A DNA stretch of 49,800 nucleotides, taken from positions 1 to 49,800 of the forward strand of contig JAHITY010000022.1 in the NCBI GenBank assembly GCA_018817165.1, given 5' to 3'. The translations under genes were made by a program, and so were the position numbers. This stretch comes from Candidatus Omnitrophota bacterium. Lineage in GTDB: Bacteria > Omnitrophota > Gorgyraeia > B26-G9. Below are positions 23,066 through 32,982 of the stretch, piece after piece. A model generated the notes under the pieces. The model saw only the letters and a list, made by a program, of their open reading frames with translations, was not told where the DNA came from and made no database searches. Numbering within the stretch: position 1 is the stretch's first letter; each line of letters starts with the position of its first letter.

Positions 23066-26000
23066 ATGAAAGAAGGCGCGATAAATTTTTTCCTTAAAAG
23101 GCATTTGCTGGCAAATTTAATTTTCTGTGTTGTTTTTGTCGGGGGAATTATTGCCTGGAATCAGATCCCGAAAGAGGAACTTCCGGATATTACTTTTGAT
23201 AATGTCAGAATCAGTGTGAATTACCCCGGAGCCTCGGCAGAAGATGTGGAATATTTTGTTACCAGACCGGTTGAAGAAGCAGTAAGAAGTCTTGATGGGA
23301 TACACAAGATAACCAGTTCTACCGGCGGCGGCAGCAGTATTGTTACTGTTGAGATTGAAAAAGATTATCCCGATAAAGATGAAGTAATAACTGAAATACG
23401 TAATGTTGTGCTGGATGTTGACTTGCCGGATGATATAAAAGATGATCCTACTATCCGAGTTTTTAAAACATCCCGCAAAGCGATTATTGATATTGGACTT
23501 ATTTTTGAAGGTAAAAATATTCTTTCTGTTGAATCAAGAAGTGTGCTTCAGTCATACGCATTAGCGCTTGAGAATAAATTGCTGAGTTTACCTGAAGTAA
23601 GTTCTATATCTCGATCGGGATATCTTGATGACGAAATCCATATTAAAGCTTACCCGGAAAAGCTGATTGAATCCCGCATTCCCTTTAATACATTAATAAA
23701 AGAGATCCAGAACAATAATGTTCGGCAGCCTGCGGGAAATATAGAGAATCTAAAAGAACCAAAAGTAACGCTTTATGGAGAACTGGACAATATTAAAAGT
23801 CTGGAGGCTCTGGCTGTTCAAGGAGGATTTGAAGGTCAGGTTGTCCGCCTAAAGGATGTCGCGGATGTTTTAAAGGGTTATGAAAAGACTAAAACAGTTA
23901 TTAAAATAAATGGGCATGAGGGAATATTTTTAAGAGTAATAAAAAGCTCTCAAGTGGGGATTATAGAAGCAATAGAAGCAGTAACTAAAGTGGTAAAAGA
24001 TTTTCAGCTGAGTAATGTGGAAAATGAACAGATTAAGATTATCCCTTTAGACGATGAGTCTTTTGATGTTAGAAATAGAATTTCGCTTATTTTGTTGAAT
24101 GGATTGATTGGTTTTAGCCTTATCCTTCTAATGCTTTTTTTGTTTCTGGATTTTCGTTCTGGTCTATGGGTAGCCATGGGCATACCGTTTACTTTTTGCT
24201 TTGCTCTTTTTGCTGCTTATATATCCGGCTACTCGATAAATAATATTACTCTAGCCGCAGTTATTATTGTTATGGGGATGGTAGTAGATGATGCGATTGT
24301 TGTCGCGGAAAATATTACCCGGCTGAGAGCTCAGGGAATGGAAACAAAAGAGGCGGCTAGTAAAGGGACGGCTTTTGTTTTTTTACCGATAATCGCCAGT
24401 ATTTTAACCACCTGTGTCGCATTTATCCCGCTTTATTTTTTCACGGGAAGATTTGGGGCAATGGTAGGATTTATTCCGCTGATTGTGTTTTTTATGCTGG
24501 GCGGCAGTTTATTTGAAGCTTTGTTTATTCTGCCGGGGCATATGATTATCCCCTTAGGCGAAAAGACAGAAAAAATTATTGATAAGTTAGGGCTGAAAAA
24601 GCGATTTAAAAAATTTTCGAGTAATCAGCGATTAGCAGAGGAAGTTTCTAGAAAACATTGGTTTGATCATTGGGAAAATGCTTATGGCAAATTTATAGAG
24701 TTGATTCTTTCCCGTAAAGTTATTGTATTTATAGTCTTTGGTTTACTCTTGGCTTTATCTGCTTTTATTGCGGGCGCAAAAATGAAATTTATTATGTTTC
24801 CAGGGGAAGAGACTCGGCAGATTAATCTTACGGCGCAGTCTCCGGCTGGTACACAGCGTTATGAAACAGCTCGCTTTGCTCAAGCAATGGAAGACATTTT
24901 ATCTAAATATGTCGGCAAAGAGGTGGTTGGGTTTAGGAATGAAATTGGCCGAACCAGACATGGCTCAGCGGCTCAAGAAAACTATATGCGGATGAATGTG
25001 GAGATTTTGCCCAAAGAAAAACGTAAGAAAAGCGCTGATCAATTGATTGAAGAGTGGAAAAAAGATTTCGCGAAGGTAGAGAATATTGAAAAAATAAAAT
25101 TCAGCAAGACTTGGCAAGGTCAGAGCGGAGACAGCCCGATTGAGATTCTTGTTAAAGAGAATAATAATAGCCGGCGCAGGGAAATTGCTGATGAATTGGC
25201 AAAAATAATGGAAAATTACCCGGCATTAGTTAATGTGGAAATAGACAGACCAATTTTAAATCCGGAATATCGAATAAAATTAGATCGCGATAAGATTAGA
25301 AGGCTGGCGATAAGTCCTGCGGATATAGCATCTACACTGAGAGCGGCATTGGAAGGTAAAATATTATATGAGTTTAAAGGGGATGAAGATGAAGTCTATG
25401 TAAGGATCACTACCATAGAAAATGCTAAGGATAGTATTGATAAAGTCCTGGAGCTTCCGGTTGAAAACGCGAGTAATTATCTTGTACCGCTTAAAGATAT
25501 TGTTATTGTAGAGGAGATAGTAAGTCCGGATTCTATTGTTAGGGATGATTTGAAAAGAACGATAATAATTTATGCTGATATAAAACCCGGCTCCAAGAGC
25601 ACTCCCTTAGAGATAGCCAAGTATTTTGAAAATAATGTTTTTAGTAAAATTACAGCTAAAACACCCTCTGCGATAATTGAATTTGCCGGTGAAGTAAAAG
25701 ACACCCGGGAGACCCAAGGGAATTTTTTAATGGCGATTATTATGGCAATTGGTTTGATTTATGTTATTCTCGCTTTATTGTTTAATTCTTTGAATCAACC
25801 GTTAATTATAATGATTACGATCCCTTTTGGTTTGGTGGGCATAATCCTGGCTTTTTGGATGCATGGGATTCTTATGTATGGCTTTTTCGCGGTTATCGGA
25901 GCTTTGGGGCTTGCCGGAGTAGTTGTCAATGACGCGATTATTATGCTGGTAAAGCTAAATTCTGATTTTGACGCATCTTTAGGTAAGCAAAGTTTTAATC

Positions 26001-26227
26001 GGCAAATAGCTAATATTGCTAAAACCCGTTTGCGCGCGGTGATGTTGACAACGCTTACCACAGTTGTCGGGATTATCCCTACAGCATATGGCTGGGCAGG
26101 ATATGATGCAATGCTTGCGCAAATGATGTTAGCGCTTACCTGGGGGCTTATTTTCGGCACAACCATAACCTTGCTTTTAATCCCTTGTGTCTATAGCCTG
26201 ATGAAAAGCGTGAGGCAGAGGATATGA
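23066..26227 (+). CDS. RND efflux transporter, AcrB-type inner-membrane pump
   Basis: A 1053-aa proton-driven pump with 12 transmembrane helices and two large periplasmic loops, normal for the family. Near the N-terminus are IPKEELPDITFDNVRISVNYPGAS and EDVEYFVTRPVEEAVR. The proton-relay Asp pair is in TM4 (GMVVDDAIVVAENITRLRAQG). The second half has GLAGVVVNDAIIMLVKLN and LTTLTTVVGIIPTA. It belongs to the hydrophobe/amphiphile efflux group; the substrate is unknown. The TolC-like gene overlaps its stop by 4 nt. No periplasmic adaptor gene is adjacent, which is unusual. Upstream is a 200-bp AT-rich gap with no clear promoter. Confidence 0.92.
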   Translation: MKEGAINFFLKRHLLANLIFCVVFVGGIIAWNQIPKEELPDITFDNVRISVNYPGASAEDVEYFVTRPVEEAVRSLDGIHKITSSTGGGSSIVTVEIEKDYPDKDEVITEIRNVVLDVDLPDDIKDDPTIRVFKTSRKAIIDIGLIFEGKNILSVESRSVLQSYALALENKLLSLPEVSSISRSGYLDDEIHIKAYPEKLIESRIPFNTLIKEIQNNNVRQPAGNIENLKEPKVTLYGELDNIKSLEALAVQGGFEGQVVRLKDVADVLKGYEKTKTVIKINGHEGIFLRVIKSSQVGIIEAIEAVTKVVKDFQLSNVENEQIKIIPLDDESFDVRNRISLILLNGLIGFSLILLMLFLFLDFRSGLWVAMGIPFTFCFALFAAYISGYSINNITLAAVIIVMGMVVDDAIVVAENITRLRAQGMETKEAASKGTAFVFLPIIASILTTCVAFIPLYFFTGRFGAMVGFIPLIVFFMLGGSLFEALFILPGHMIIPLGEKTEKIIDKLGLKKRFKKFSSNQRLAEEVSRKHWFDHWENAYGKFIELILSRKVIVFIVFGLLLALSAFIAGAKMKFIMFPGEETRQINLTAQSPAGTQRYETARFAQAMEDILSKYVGKEVVGFRNEIGRTRHGSAAQENYMRMNVEILPKEKRKKSADQLIEEWKKDFAKVENIEKIKFSKTWQGQSGDSPIEILVKENNNSRRREIADELAKIMENYPALVNVEIDRPILNPEYRIKLDRDKIRRLAISPADIASTLRAALEGKILYEFKGDEDEVYVRITTIENAKDSIDKVLELPVENASNYLVPLKDIVIVEEIVSPDSIVRDDLKRTIIIYADIKPGSKSTPLEIAKYFENNVFSKITAKTPSAIIEFAGEVKDTRETQGNFLMAIIMAIGLIYVILALLFNSLNQPLIIMITIPFGLVGIILAFWMHGILMYGFFAVIGALGLAGVVVNDAIIMLVKLNSDFDASLGKQSFNRQIANIAKTRLRAVMLTTLTTVVGIIPTAYGWAGYDAMLAQMMLALTWGLIFGTTITLLLIPCVYSLMKSVRQRI

Positions 26228-27621
26228 TGATTAGAAAAATAAGATTGATTGTATTAACAACTATAGCGATTAGTCTGATAAACCCAAATACTCTCAAAGC
26301 TCAAGCGGAAAACATTGAAATATTAACTTTAGATAATTTTATTAGTTTAGCTTCTAAAAAAGATACGCGCTTTGAACAAATACTTATTGATAAGCTTGCG
26401 CTTAAATATAGGAAAGCCTTAGGCTTACCGGCAGGCGATTTTATATTGTCGTTAAAAAGTAAATATAATTTTGTTTTTGATCCAGATGATCAGGACTTAA
26501 CTAATACAGTTGCTTTAACTAAACTCTTTCCTTATACAGGAACAGAAATTGAAGTGGGATATAGTTCATCGCTTAGCTCTGTTTCTCGGGAAATAAGCTC
26601 AGAATTTGAAGTTGCGGTTTCTCAACCAATCGCGGAGAATGCCTTTGGAAAGAATACTCGTCTTTTGGACAAAATTATTGGATTAGAGACTAAGGTAGCT
26701 GATTTTCAGGTGATTGAGGCCTATGAAGACTATTTGGCATCTTTGATCCAGCTTTATTATAATTGGTATTCAGCTTATGAAAATGTAAATACTGCCAGGA
26801 ATTCTTATAATGAAAACATGAAATTGCTGGAAAATATAAAAGAAAGAGAAAAATATAAAATAGCTTTGCCGGTTGATGTTAATAAAGTCAGCTTGCAGGT
26901 GGTAGCAAAAAAAGAAGCACTAATAACTCTTGAGAATAAATATGCTGAGTATTTAAATTTAATTAAACAATCAATTCGGAATGAAAATAACATTGATCTT
27001 CGGGCGGAGAATCCAATGCTTTATGAGGATTTGAAAATTAATTTTAATCCTGATTATCTAAAATTCAGTACTCAAAGCCGGACAGCTAAAATGTTGAAAA
27101 TGCTGGAAGATAAGACAAGCTTTGAGGTTGATAAATATGCCAATGAACTTCTTCCATCAATAAATTTAATCGCAGGATATTTGCAGGAAGGTTCTGATCA
27201 TCAGCTTAAAGCTTCTGAGCAGACTGTATATGCCGGGCTGTCATTTGATTGGCCAATGCCCAGTGTAGTGGAGAAGGCTCGTCTGGAAACTTCCAAACTT
27301 GAACTTAAAAAAACAAAATTAGAATCCGAAAATATTCATCTTAAAATTTATACTGATCTTAAGAATCTAAATAATCAGATAGATAATGAAAAAGAGCTTA
27401 TCTCTATCGCGGATGATAAAATTAAGTTTTCTCAGGCAATTGTAGACGATGAACGTAAAAATTATTCTTTGGGAAGAGTAACTCTAAATGATCTGATTGA
27501 TGAAGTGAATAAATTAGAAGATAATAAATTCAATAAAATTTTCCATGAAGTTCAATTAAAGCGATTGGTAGTTGAATGGTTAAGGCTTAATGATCAGCTT
27601 ATTAAACAAAATGATATTTGA
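26224..27621 (+). CDS. TolC-family outer-membrane efflux protein
   Basis: A 465-aa protein with an N-terminal signal peptide (residues 1-27, ending TLKAQA) and the two-repeat, helix-rich pattern of outer membrane efflux channels. The first helix pair includes NWYSAYENVNTARNSYNENMKLLENI, the second YSLGRVTLNDLIDEVNKLEDNK. The GRVTLNDLIDE-like motif is typical of the family. ATGA overlap with the RND gene indicates one operon, so it is probably the exit duct for that pump, with an adaptor supplied from elsewhere. Confidence 0.86.
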   Translation: MMIRKIRLIVLTTIAISLINPNTLKAQAENIEILTLDNFISLASKKDTRFEQILIDKLALKYRKALGLPAGDFILSLKSKYNFVFDPDDQDLTNTVALTKLFPYTGTEIEVGYSSSLSSVSREISSEFEVAVSQPIAENAFGKNTRLLDKIIGLETKVADFQVIEAYEDYLASLIQLYYNWYSAYENVNTARNSYNENMKLLENIKEREKYKIALPVDVNKVSLQVVAKKEALITLENKYAEYLNLIKQSIRNENNIDLRAENPMLYEDLKINFNPDYLKFSTQSRTAKMLKMLEDKTSFEVDKYANELLPSINLIAGYLQEGSDHQLKASEQTVYAGLSFDWPMPSVVEKARLETSKLELKKTKLESENIHLKIYTDLKNLNNQIDNEKELISIADDKIKFSQAIVDDERKNYSLGRVTLNDLIDEVNKLEDNKFNKIFHEVQLKRLVVEWLRLNDQLIKQNDI

Positions 27622-27734
27622 GCTTAATTTAATTGCTCAGCAATAATATTAAAATCATAATTTCTTGTAAGGTAATGACTTGCGTTAAAATTCAAGCCCG
27701 AAAAATCAAAAAATTAAAATTTATTAGCTAAGTT

Positions 27735-27743
27735 TGATATAAT
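27735..27743 (+). promoter_or_regulatory. Extended -10 promoter before the MscS gene
   Basis: TGATATAAT is a perfect extended -10 (TGn followed by TATAAT), and TTAAAA lies in the -35 region (27714-27719). The 231-bp gap 27622-27852 holds no gene. GACTTGCGTTAAAATT near 27678 echoes TGACTTGCGTAAAATT at 291-306. Confidence 0.5.
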
Positions 27744-27852
27744 GTATTTTATGCTATTTGTTTATTTGCTGACTGTAAGCTTTGAAGATAATAAGACAAA
27801 TAATTACTCTAAGCGTAAATGATTATTATATGCGGATTAAAACGGAGGATTT

Positions 27853-28734
27853 ATGGTGACGGCTTTTAAGGAATTTGTAAATATTTTGAACATTCCAATT
27901 GTAAATATTGGACAAACGCAAGTAAGCCTAGGAGGAATATTTACCGCTGTTTTTGTTTTTTTAGTTTCCTTGATAATATCAAAATTAGTTCAGCGTGCTT
28001 TGACAAACAGCATGACAAAAAAACTCAAGTTAACTGCCGGAATGGCATATGCCGTAAAACGGATTTTGCATTATGTGATAGTTTTTTTTGGTGCTATTTT
28101 AGCCGCGCAATGCGTGGGCTTGAATTTAGGCAGTTTAGCGGTTGTTTTTGGCTTTATAAGTGTGGGCATTGGTTTTGGTTTGCAGAATGTGACATCTAAT
28201 TTTATATCCGGATTAATTCTGCTGATTGAGAGGCCAGTCAGTGCCGGAGATTTTGTGAGTGTGGAAAATCAGATGGGAAGAGTGGCCAATATAAATATGC
28301 GTTCAACAACAATATTAACCACAGATAATATTTCGATAATTGTGCCTAATTCTAAATTTATCGAAAACCCGGTTATAAACTGGTCTTATGGGGACACAAG
28401 AATAAGGCTGCATTGTCCGGTGGGGGTTGCTTATGGTTCAGATATCACGAAAGTGCGGGAAACATTATTACAGGTCGCTAAAGAGAATCCTGATGTTTTA
28501 AAAAAGCCTGAACCAGAAGTAAGATTTTTAGAGTTTGCTAATTCTTCGCTAAATCTGGAATTACTGGCCTGGACTGATGAACCGGAAAAACAGTTTTTAC
28601 TGCATAGTAAAATAAATTACGCGATTGATCAGGCTTTTCGTTTGGCGGATATCAAGATTCCTTTTCCCCAAAGGGATATTAATCTGCAAATGACTCCGGC
28701 AATTGAAAAAATCAGTCAAATTAGAAAAGGATAA
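27853..28734 (+). CDS. MscS-family mechanosensitive channel
   Basis: A 293-aa inner-membrane channel that opens on membrane tension to release solutes at osmotic downshift. Three N-terminal hydrophobic segments lead into the pore helix VVFGFISVGIGFGLQNVTSNFISGLILLIERP, the best family marker. The beta domain follows (GDFVSVENQMGRVANINMRSTTILTTDN and IVPNSKFIENPVINWS), then the mixed alpha/beta C-terminal domain. AACGGAGG gives a strong ribosome site. The pldA-like gene follows 1 bp after its stop codon. Its neighbours 5-16 kb on (cardiolipin, c-di-AMP, trehalose) also bear on osmotic balance. Confidence 0.92.
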   Translation: MVTAFKEFVNILNIPIVNIGQTQVSLGGIFTAVFVFLVSLIISKLVQRALTNSMTKKLKLTAGMAYAVKRILHYVIVFFGAILAAQCVGLNLGSLAVVFGFISVGIGFGLQNVTSNFISGLILLIERPVSAGDFVSVENQMGRVANINMRSTTILTTDNISIIVPNSKFIENPVINWSYGDTRIRLHCPVGVAYGSDITKVRETLLQVAKENPDVLKKPEPEVRFLEFANSSLNLELLAWTDEPEKQFLLHSKINYAIDQAFRLADIKIPFPQRDINLQMTPAIEKISQIRKG

Positions 28735-28735
28735 A

Positions 28736-29626
28736 ATGAAAATGGGTAAGGTATTAAAAAAAATAGGTTTTTTGATGTTTGTGATGCTTTATTTTCTTAA
28801 TTTCAGTTATGCTGAAGAAGCTCAAGAGGATGGCAATGACGCGATTAATCGAAAACAAAGCAAGAGTTATCAATCTTATGATGAGTTGTTTGATCTTTAT
28901 CAGCCATATTTAAAGAATGTAAAAGCCTATGAACCGATATATTTTTTAATGGGAGCAAATCCGGAAAAAAGTAAGTTCCAGTTCAGCTTTCGTTTCCAGC
29001 TGTTTAATAAAGATGCCTCGCTTATAGAGAATTATGATTGGTTGAAAGGGCTTAATTTTGGATATACTCAAACTTCTTTTTGGGATTTAAAATCTAATTC
29101 TAAGCCGTTTAAAGACACTAGTTATAAGCCAGAAATATTTTATCTTTCAACGAATCTTGTTTCCGATAATAAGGATTTAAAGGGAGTGTTTTTACAAACA
29201 GGGCTTAAGCATGAATCAAATGGTCAGGCCGGAGATATTTCGCGTTCGACTAATAGTATGTATTTAAAACCGATTTTCATGTTTTATGACCCGAGTAGTT
29301 TAGTTGGAATGCAGATATCTCCTAAAGCTTGGTTTTATCTGGAAAATGATGATGATAATAATCCCGATTTGAAAGATTATCGCGGATATTTTGATTTGGA
29401 GGTAAAACTGGGCAGAGAGGATCGTGCTATGCTGGAATCGCATTTTCGGCCAGCCAGAGAAGGTAATTCCGTAGAGCTGGCCTTAACTTATCCCATCCAG
29501 AAATATTTGGCCAATAATATCGGGGTGTATCTTAATCTGCAGTATGTCAACAGTTTAGCGGAAAATATGATAAACTATAAAGAACGGACTGAGGTGGTTC
29601 GGTTAGGAATTTCTTTGGTTCGTTAG
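28736..29626 (+). CDS. pldA: Outer-membrane phospholipase A (PldA-like)
   Basis: A 296-aa outer-membrane protein. The start is the ATG at 28736 behind AAAAGG; the track start at 28703 lies within the mscS gene. The signal peptide ends near FSYAEE. The active-site signature is GLKHESNGQAGDISRSTNS: His159 and the Ser two residues on form the catalytic dyad, and ISRS carries the Ca-binding serine region. Canonical PldA has RSWNR where this has RSTNS. The barrel strands end with VVRLGISLVR. It hydrolyses phospholipids in the outer leaflet, keeping membrane asymmetry. Confidence 0.85.
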   Translation: MKMGKVLKKIGFLMFVMLYFLNFSYAEEAQEDGNDAINRKQSKSYQSYDELFDLYQPYLKNVKAYEPIYFLMGANPEKSKFQFSFRFQLFNKDASLIENYDWLKGLNFGYTQTSFWDLKSNSKPFKDTSYKPEIFYLSTNLVSDNKDLKGVFLQTGLKHESNGQAGDISRSTNSMYLKPIFMFYDPSSLVGMQISPKAWFYLENDDDNNPDLKDYRGYFDLEVKLGREDRAMLESHFRPAREGNSVELALTYPIQKYLANNIGVYLNLQYVNSLAENMINYKERTEVVRLGISLVR

Positions 29627-29673
29627 TTTGAACATACACTTATATAGTTACTAGTTAAAACAGAAGAGGGTAA

Positions 29674-32256
29674 ATGAAGTTAGATAAGTTTACATTTCAA
29701 GCTCAGGAGGCATTAGAGGCAGCTGCTCATACGGCACGGCGTTTTAAAAATCAGGAAATCGATATAACGCATCTTATGCTGGCAATGCTCTCAGTGGATC
29801 AAAGTATTGCCTTAAGTATATTGGAAAAATTAGGAGTAGATATAAGATTATTCCAGCGGAAAATTGAAGAAATTTTAGCAAAAAAACCGCAGGTTGAAGG
29901 TACTGGAGCACAGGAATATATATCTAAAAAACTAGAATTTATATTAAATGATTCATTGGAGCAGGCAAAACAGCTCAAGGATGATTATGTGAGCATAGAG
30001 CATTTGTTATTATCTATCTGTAAGAGTAGAGATGATGAAAATATAAATTCTTTACTTAAATTATATAATATTAATACAGCATCTGTTTTAAATATAATGA
30101 AAGAATTAAGAGGAGGCCAGAGAGTTATGGATCAAAATCCAGAATCTAAATTCCAGGCTCTGGAACGTTACGGCAGAGACCTGACAAAACTTGCTGAACA
30201 AGGCAAGCTTGATCCTGTGATCGGTAGAGATGAAGAAATTCGCAGAGCCATACAAGTTTTATCGCGGAGAACTAAAAATAATCCGGTTTTAATCGGAGAT
30301 CCCGGGACTGGAAAAACCGCTATTATCGAAGGATTAGCAAAAAGAATCGCGGACGGAGATGTTCCGACAACTTTAAAGAATAAACAAATTTTCGCTTTAG
30401 ACTTGGGGGCTTTGATTGCCGGGGCTAAATTTCGGGGAGAGTTTGAAGAAAGGCTAAAGGCGGTTTTAAAAGAAATTCAGAATAAGGCCGGACAAATAAT
30501 CTGTTTCATTGATGAACTGCATACTTTGGTTGGTGCCGGCAGCGCAGAAGGGGCGGTTGACGCGTCAAATATGCTTAAACCCGCGCTGGCTCGGGGAGAA
30601 TTAAGATGTATTGGGGCAACGACATTTGATGAATACCGAAAATATATTGAAAAGGATAAAGCTTTGGAAAGACGGTTTCAACCGATTTTTATCGGCGAGC
30701 CTTCAGTGGAAGATACGATTGCCATATTGCGCGGTTTAAAGGAAAAATATGAAATATACCATGGAGTCAAAATTAAAGATGAAGCTTTGATCAGCGCGGC
30801 TACTTTATCTGATCGATATATTACTAATCGATTTTTGCCGGATAAAGCGATTGATTTAATCGACGAATCAGCTTCTAAGTTACGCATTGAAATAGATAGT
30901 TTGCCTACAGAAATAGATGAACTTGAGCGAAAAATAATGCAGTTGGAAATTGAAAAACAAGCGCTAAAAAAAGAAAAGGATGAAGCTTCTAAGCAAAGGC
31001 TTAAAAAATTAGAAAGTACATTATCTGAAACTCGAGAGAAATCCCGAGCTTTAAAGGTTAACTGGGAAAAGGAAAAAGGAGTAATTGAAGCAATTCGAAA
31101 AATTAAATCAGATTTGGAAAAAGCGAAATTTGATGAAGAAAAATTCGAAAAAGAAGCGCGCTTGGATAAAGTAGCAGAAATTCGCTATGGAGTAATCACT
31201 GCTCTTAATAAACAACTGAGAGAAAAGAATGATAAACTGCATGAAATCCAAAAGAAAAGCAAAATGCTCAAAGAAGAGGTTGATGAAGAAGATATCGCCC
31301 AGATTATTTCTAAGTGGACAGGCATTCCTGTTTCCCGACTCCTAGAGGGTGAAATAGAAAAACTTGTTTCTATGGAGCAGCGGCTTAAACAAAAAGTCAT
31401 CGGCCAAGATCAGGCGATTTCAGCTATTGCTAATGCGGTAAGGCGATCCCGTTCGGGAATTTCTGATGAAAATCGGCCGATAGGTTCATTTATTTTTCTG
31501 GGTCAGACGGGTGTGGGTAAAACTTATTTGGCAAAGACCATAGCGAGTTTTTTATTTGATGATGAAAACGCGCTGATAAGAATAGACATGTCTGAATACA
31601 TGGAAAAACACGCGGTTAGCCGTTTGATCGGAGCTCCGCCAGGATATGTTGGGTATGAAGAAGGCGGCCAACTGACTGAAAAAATAAGGCGCAGACCTTA
31701 TGCTGTTATTCTATTTGATGAAATTGAAAAAGCGCATCACGATGTTTTTAATATTCTATTGCAAATATTAGAAGATGGGCGCCTGACGGATGGCCAAGGC
31801 AGGGTAGTAAATTTTAGAAATACGGTTATAATTATGACATCAAATATCGGCAGTCAATATTTTCAGGAAGCAACGGATTCATTGGATGATATAAAAATAA
31901 AGGTGGCGGAAGAAATTAAAAAGTATTTAAGGCCCGAGCTTATAAATCGAATTGATGAGATCATTATTTTTAATAAATTATCTCAACTCGATGTGGAAAA
32001 AATTGTGGAGATCCAGTTGTCGGAATTACAAGCTAAGCTTAAAAAGAAAAATTTAGTTTTAAATATTTCGCAAAAAGCTAAAACGAAAATCGCGGAATTG
32101 GGGTATGATCCTGATTTCGGGGCAAGACCCCTACGTCGTCTGATTCAAAAAGAGATCGAGGACGCGCTGGCGCTTAAAATATTAAACGGGGAATACAAAA
32201 GCAATGATACAATAATAGTGGATGTTGATTCTAAGACTGGAAAGCTGAAAATATGA
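29674..32256 (+). CDS. clpB: Disaggregase ClpB
   Basis: An 860-aa Hsp100 ATPase of full family length. The N-terminal Clp-N repeats span 1-150, and the first AAA+ domain has Walker A GDPGTGKT near residue 208 and VGAGSAEGA. The middle coiled-coil domain spans about 400-530 ([21 protein letters not shown]), and the second AAA+ domain has GQTGVGKT near 610 and the C-terminal [10 protein letters not shown]. There is no ClpP-binding IGF loop, consistent with ClpB. It rescues aggregated proteins with DnaK/DnaJ; the dnaJ-like gene overlaps its stop by 4 nt. I see no CIRCE or sigma-32 site upstream. Confidence 0.95.
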   Translation: MKLDKFTFQAQEALEAAAHTARRFKNQEIDITHLMLAMLSVDQSIALSILEKLGVDIRLFQRKIEEILAKKPQVEGTGAQEYISKKLEFILNDSLEQAKQLKDDYVSIEHLLLSICKSRDDENINSLLKLYNINTASVLNIMKELRGGQRVMDQNPESKFQALERYGRDLTKLAEQGKLDPVIGRDEEIRRAIQVLSRRTKNNPVLIGDPGTGKTAIIEGLAKRIADGDVPTTLKNKQIFALDLGALIAGAKFRGEFEERLKAVLKEIQNKAGQIICFIDELHTLVGAGSAEGAVDASNMLKPALARGELRCIGATTFDEYRKYIEKDKALERRFQPIFIGEPSVEDTIAILRGLKEKYEIYHGVKIKDEALISAATLSDRYITNRFLPDKAIDLIDESASKLRIEIDSLPTEIDELERKIMQLEIEKQALKKEKDEASKQRLKKLESTLSETREKSRALKVNWEKEKGVIEAIRKIKSDLEKAKFDEEKFEKEARLDKVAEIRYGVITALNKQLREKNDKLHEIQKKSKMLKEEVDEEDIAQIISKWTGIPVSRLLEGEIEKLVSMEQRLKQKVIGQDQAISAIANAVRRSRSGISDENRPIGSFIFLGQTGVGKTYLAKTIASFLFDDENALIRIDMSEYMEKHAVSRLIGAPPGYVGYEEGGQLTEKIRRRPYAVILFDEIEKAHHDVFNILLQILEDGRLTDGQGRVVNFRNTVIIMTSNIGSQYFQEATDSLDDIKIKVAEEIKKYLRPELINRIDEIIIFNKLSQLDVEKIVEIQLSELQAKLKKKNLVLNISQKAKTKIAELGYDPDFGARPLRRLIQKEIEDALALKILNGEYKSNDTIIVDVDSKTGKLKI

Positions 32257-32921
32257 AGGATTATTACGCAATTATAGGGGTTCCGGAGACTTCGTCTCCG
32301 CAGGAGATAAAATCAGCGTACAGGAAGCTGGCGCTTAAATATCATCCTGATACATGTCCGGAAAATAAAAAAAAAGAATCTGAAGAAAAATTTAAGGATA
32401 TTTCCGCGGCTTATTATGTATTGGGTGATGAAAAACGGAAAAAAGAATACGATGCATATAGAAAAGGGCAAAATACTTTTAAACGCGGACCTGAAGCCGG
32501 AGATTTTGCTTCACAATCCGGATTTGACTTTGAGGAGCTGTTGAGGCATTTTAATAATTCTGGGACTCGAAGCAGCCGGCAAAAAAAAACAGAAAATAGA
32601 TACTTCTCTTTTGATGATCTGTCGGATATCTTCTCGGGAATGGGCGCTGAACAAACTTATTCAGGTAATGCTTACCAATTTAAAGCTAATCCTATGAAAC
32701 AAAAACAGGATACGGATATTTACGCGGAAATTAATATCCCGGAGAAGGTTGCTAAACTTGGGGGTGAAGTCAAAGTTAAGTTGCCTGATGCGAGAACAAT
32801 AAATCTTAAAATAGCGGCCAATACAAAAAATGGTCAGAAGCTAAGATTAAAGGGCATGGGAAAAATGTGTGATACCTGTGATCATAAGGGAGATTTAATT
32901 GTCTCAGTCCGCTATTCTTAA
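32253..32921 (+). CDS. Short DnaJ-like (CbpA-type) co-chaperone
   Basis: A 222-aa J-protein. The J domain is at residues 2-70 with HPD in LALKYHPDTCPENKK. A Gly/Phe-poor linker (70-150) and one C-terminal substrate-binding subdomain follow (DIYAEINIPEKVAKLGGEVKVKLPDARTINLKI...GDLIVSVRY). The zinc-finger domain of DnaJ is absent, as in CbpA, and only one C-terminal subdomain remains, so it is shorter than usual (about 300 aa). Its ATG overlaps the clpB stop (ATGA). A perfect 7-bp hairpin, CGGAGAC-TTC-GTCTCCG, is embedded at 32284-32300 and encodes part of PETSSPQE. Confidence 0.85.
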   Translation: MKDYYAIIGVPETSSPQEIKSAYRKLALKYHPDTCPENKKKESEEKFKDISAAYYVLGDEKRKKEYDAYRKGQNTFKRGPEAGDFASQSGFDFEELLRHFNNSGTRSSRQKKTENRYFSFDDLSDIFSGMGAEQTYSGNAYQFKANPMKQKQDTDIYAEINIPEKVAKLGGEVKVKLPDARTINLKIAANTKNGQKLRLKGMGKMCDTCDHKGDLIVSVRYS

Positions 32922-32982
32922 AAAACAGAATAGGGCATGGTCATATTAGATTGTAAAATAGCTAATAAGAAAGAATTATGCG

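Noticed and set aside
25795-26166. 123-aa minus-strand ORF
   Set aside because: Shadow of the conserved RND C-terminal half; composition follows the antisense of hydrophobic codons.
29628-29650. TTGAAC as a heat-shock or sigma-70 -35 element before clpB
   Set aside because: No -10 at the right spacing and no CIRCE-type inverted repeat, so no promoter is called.
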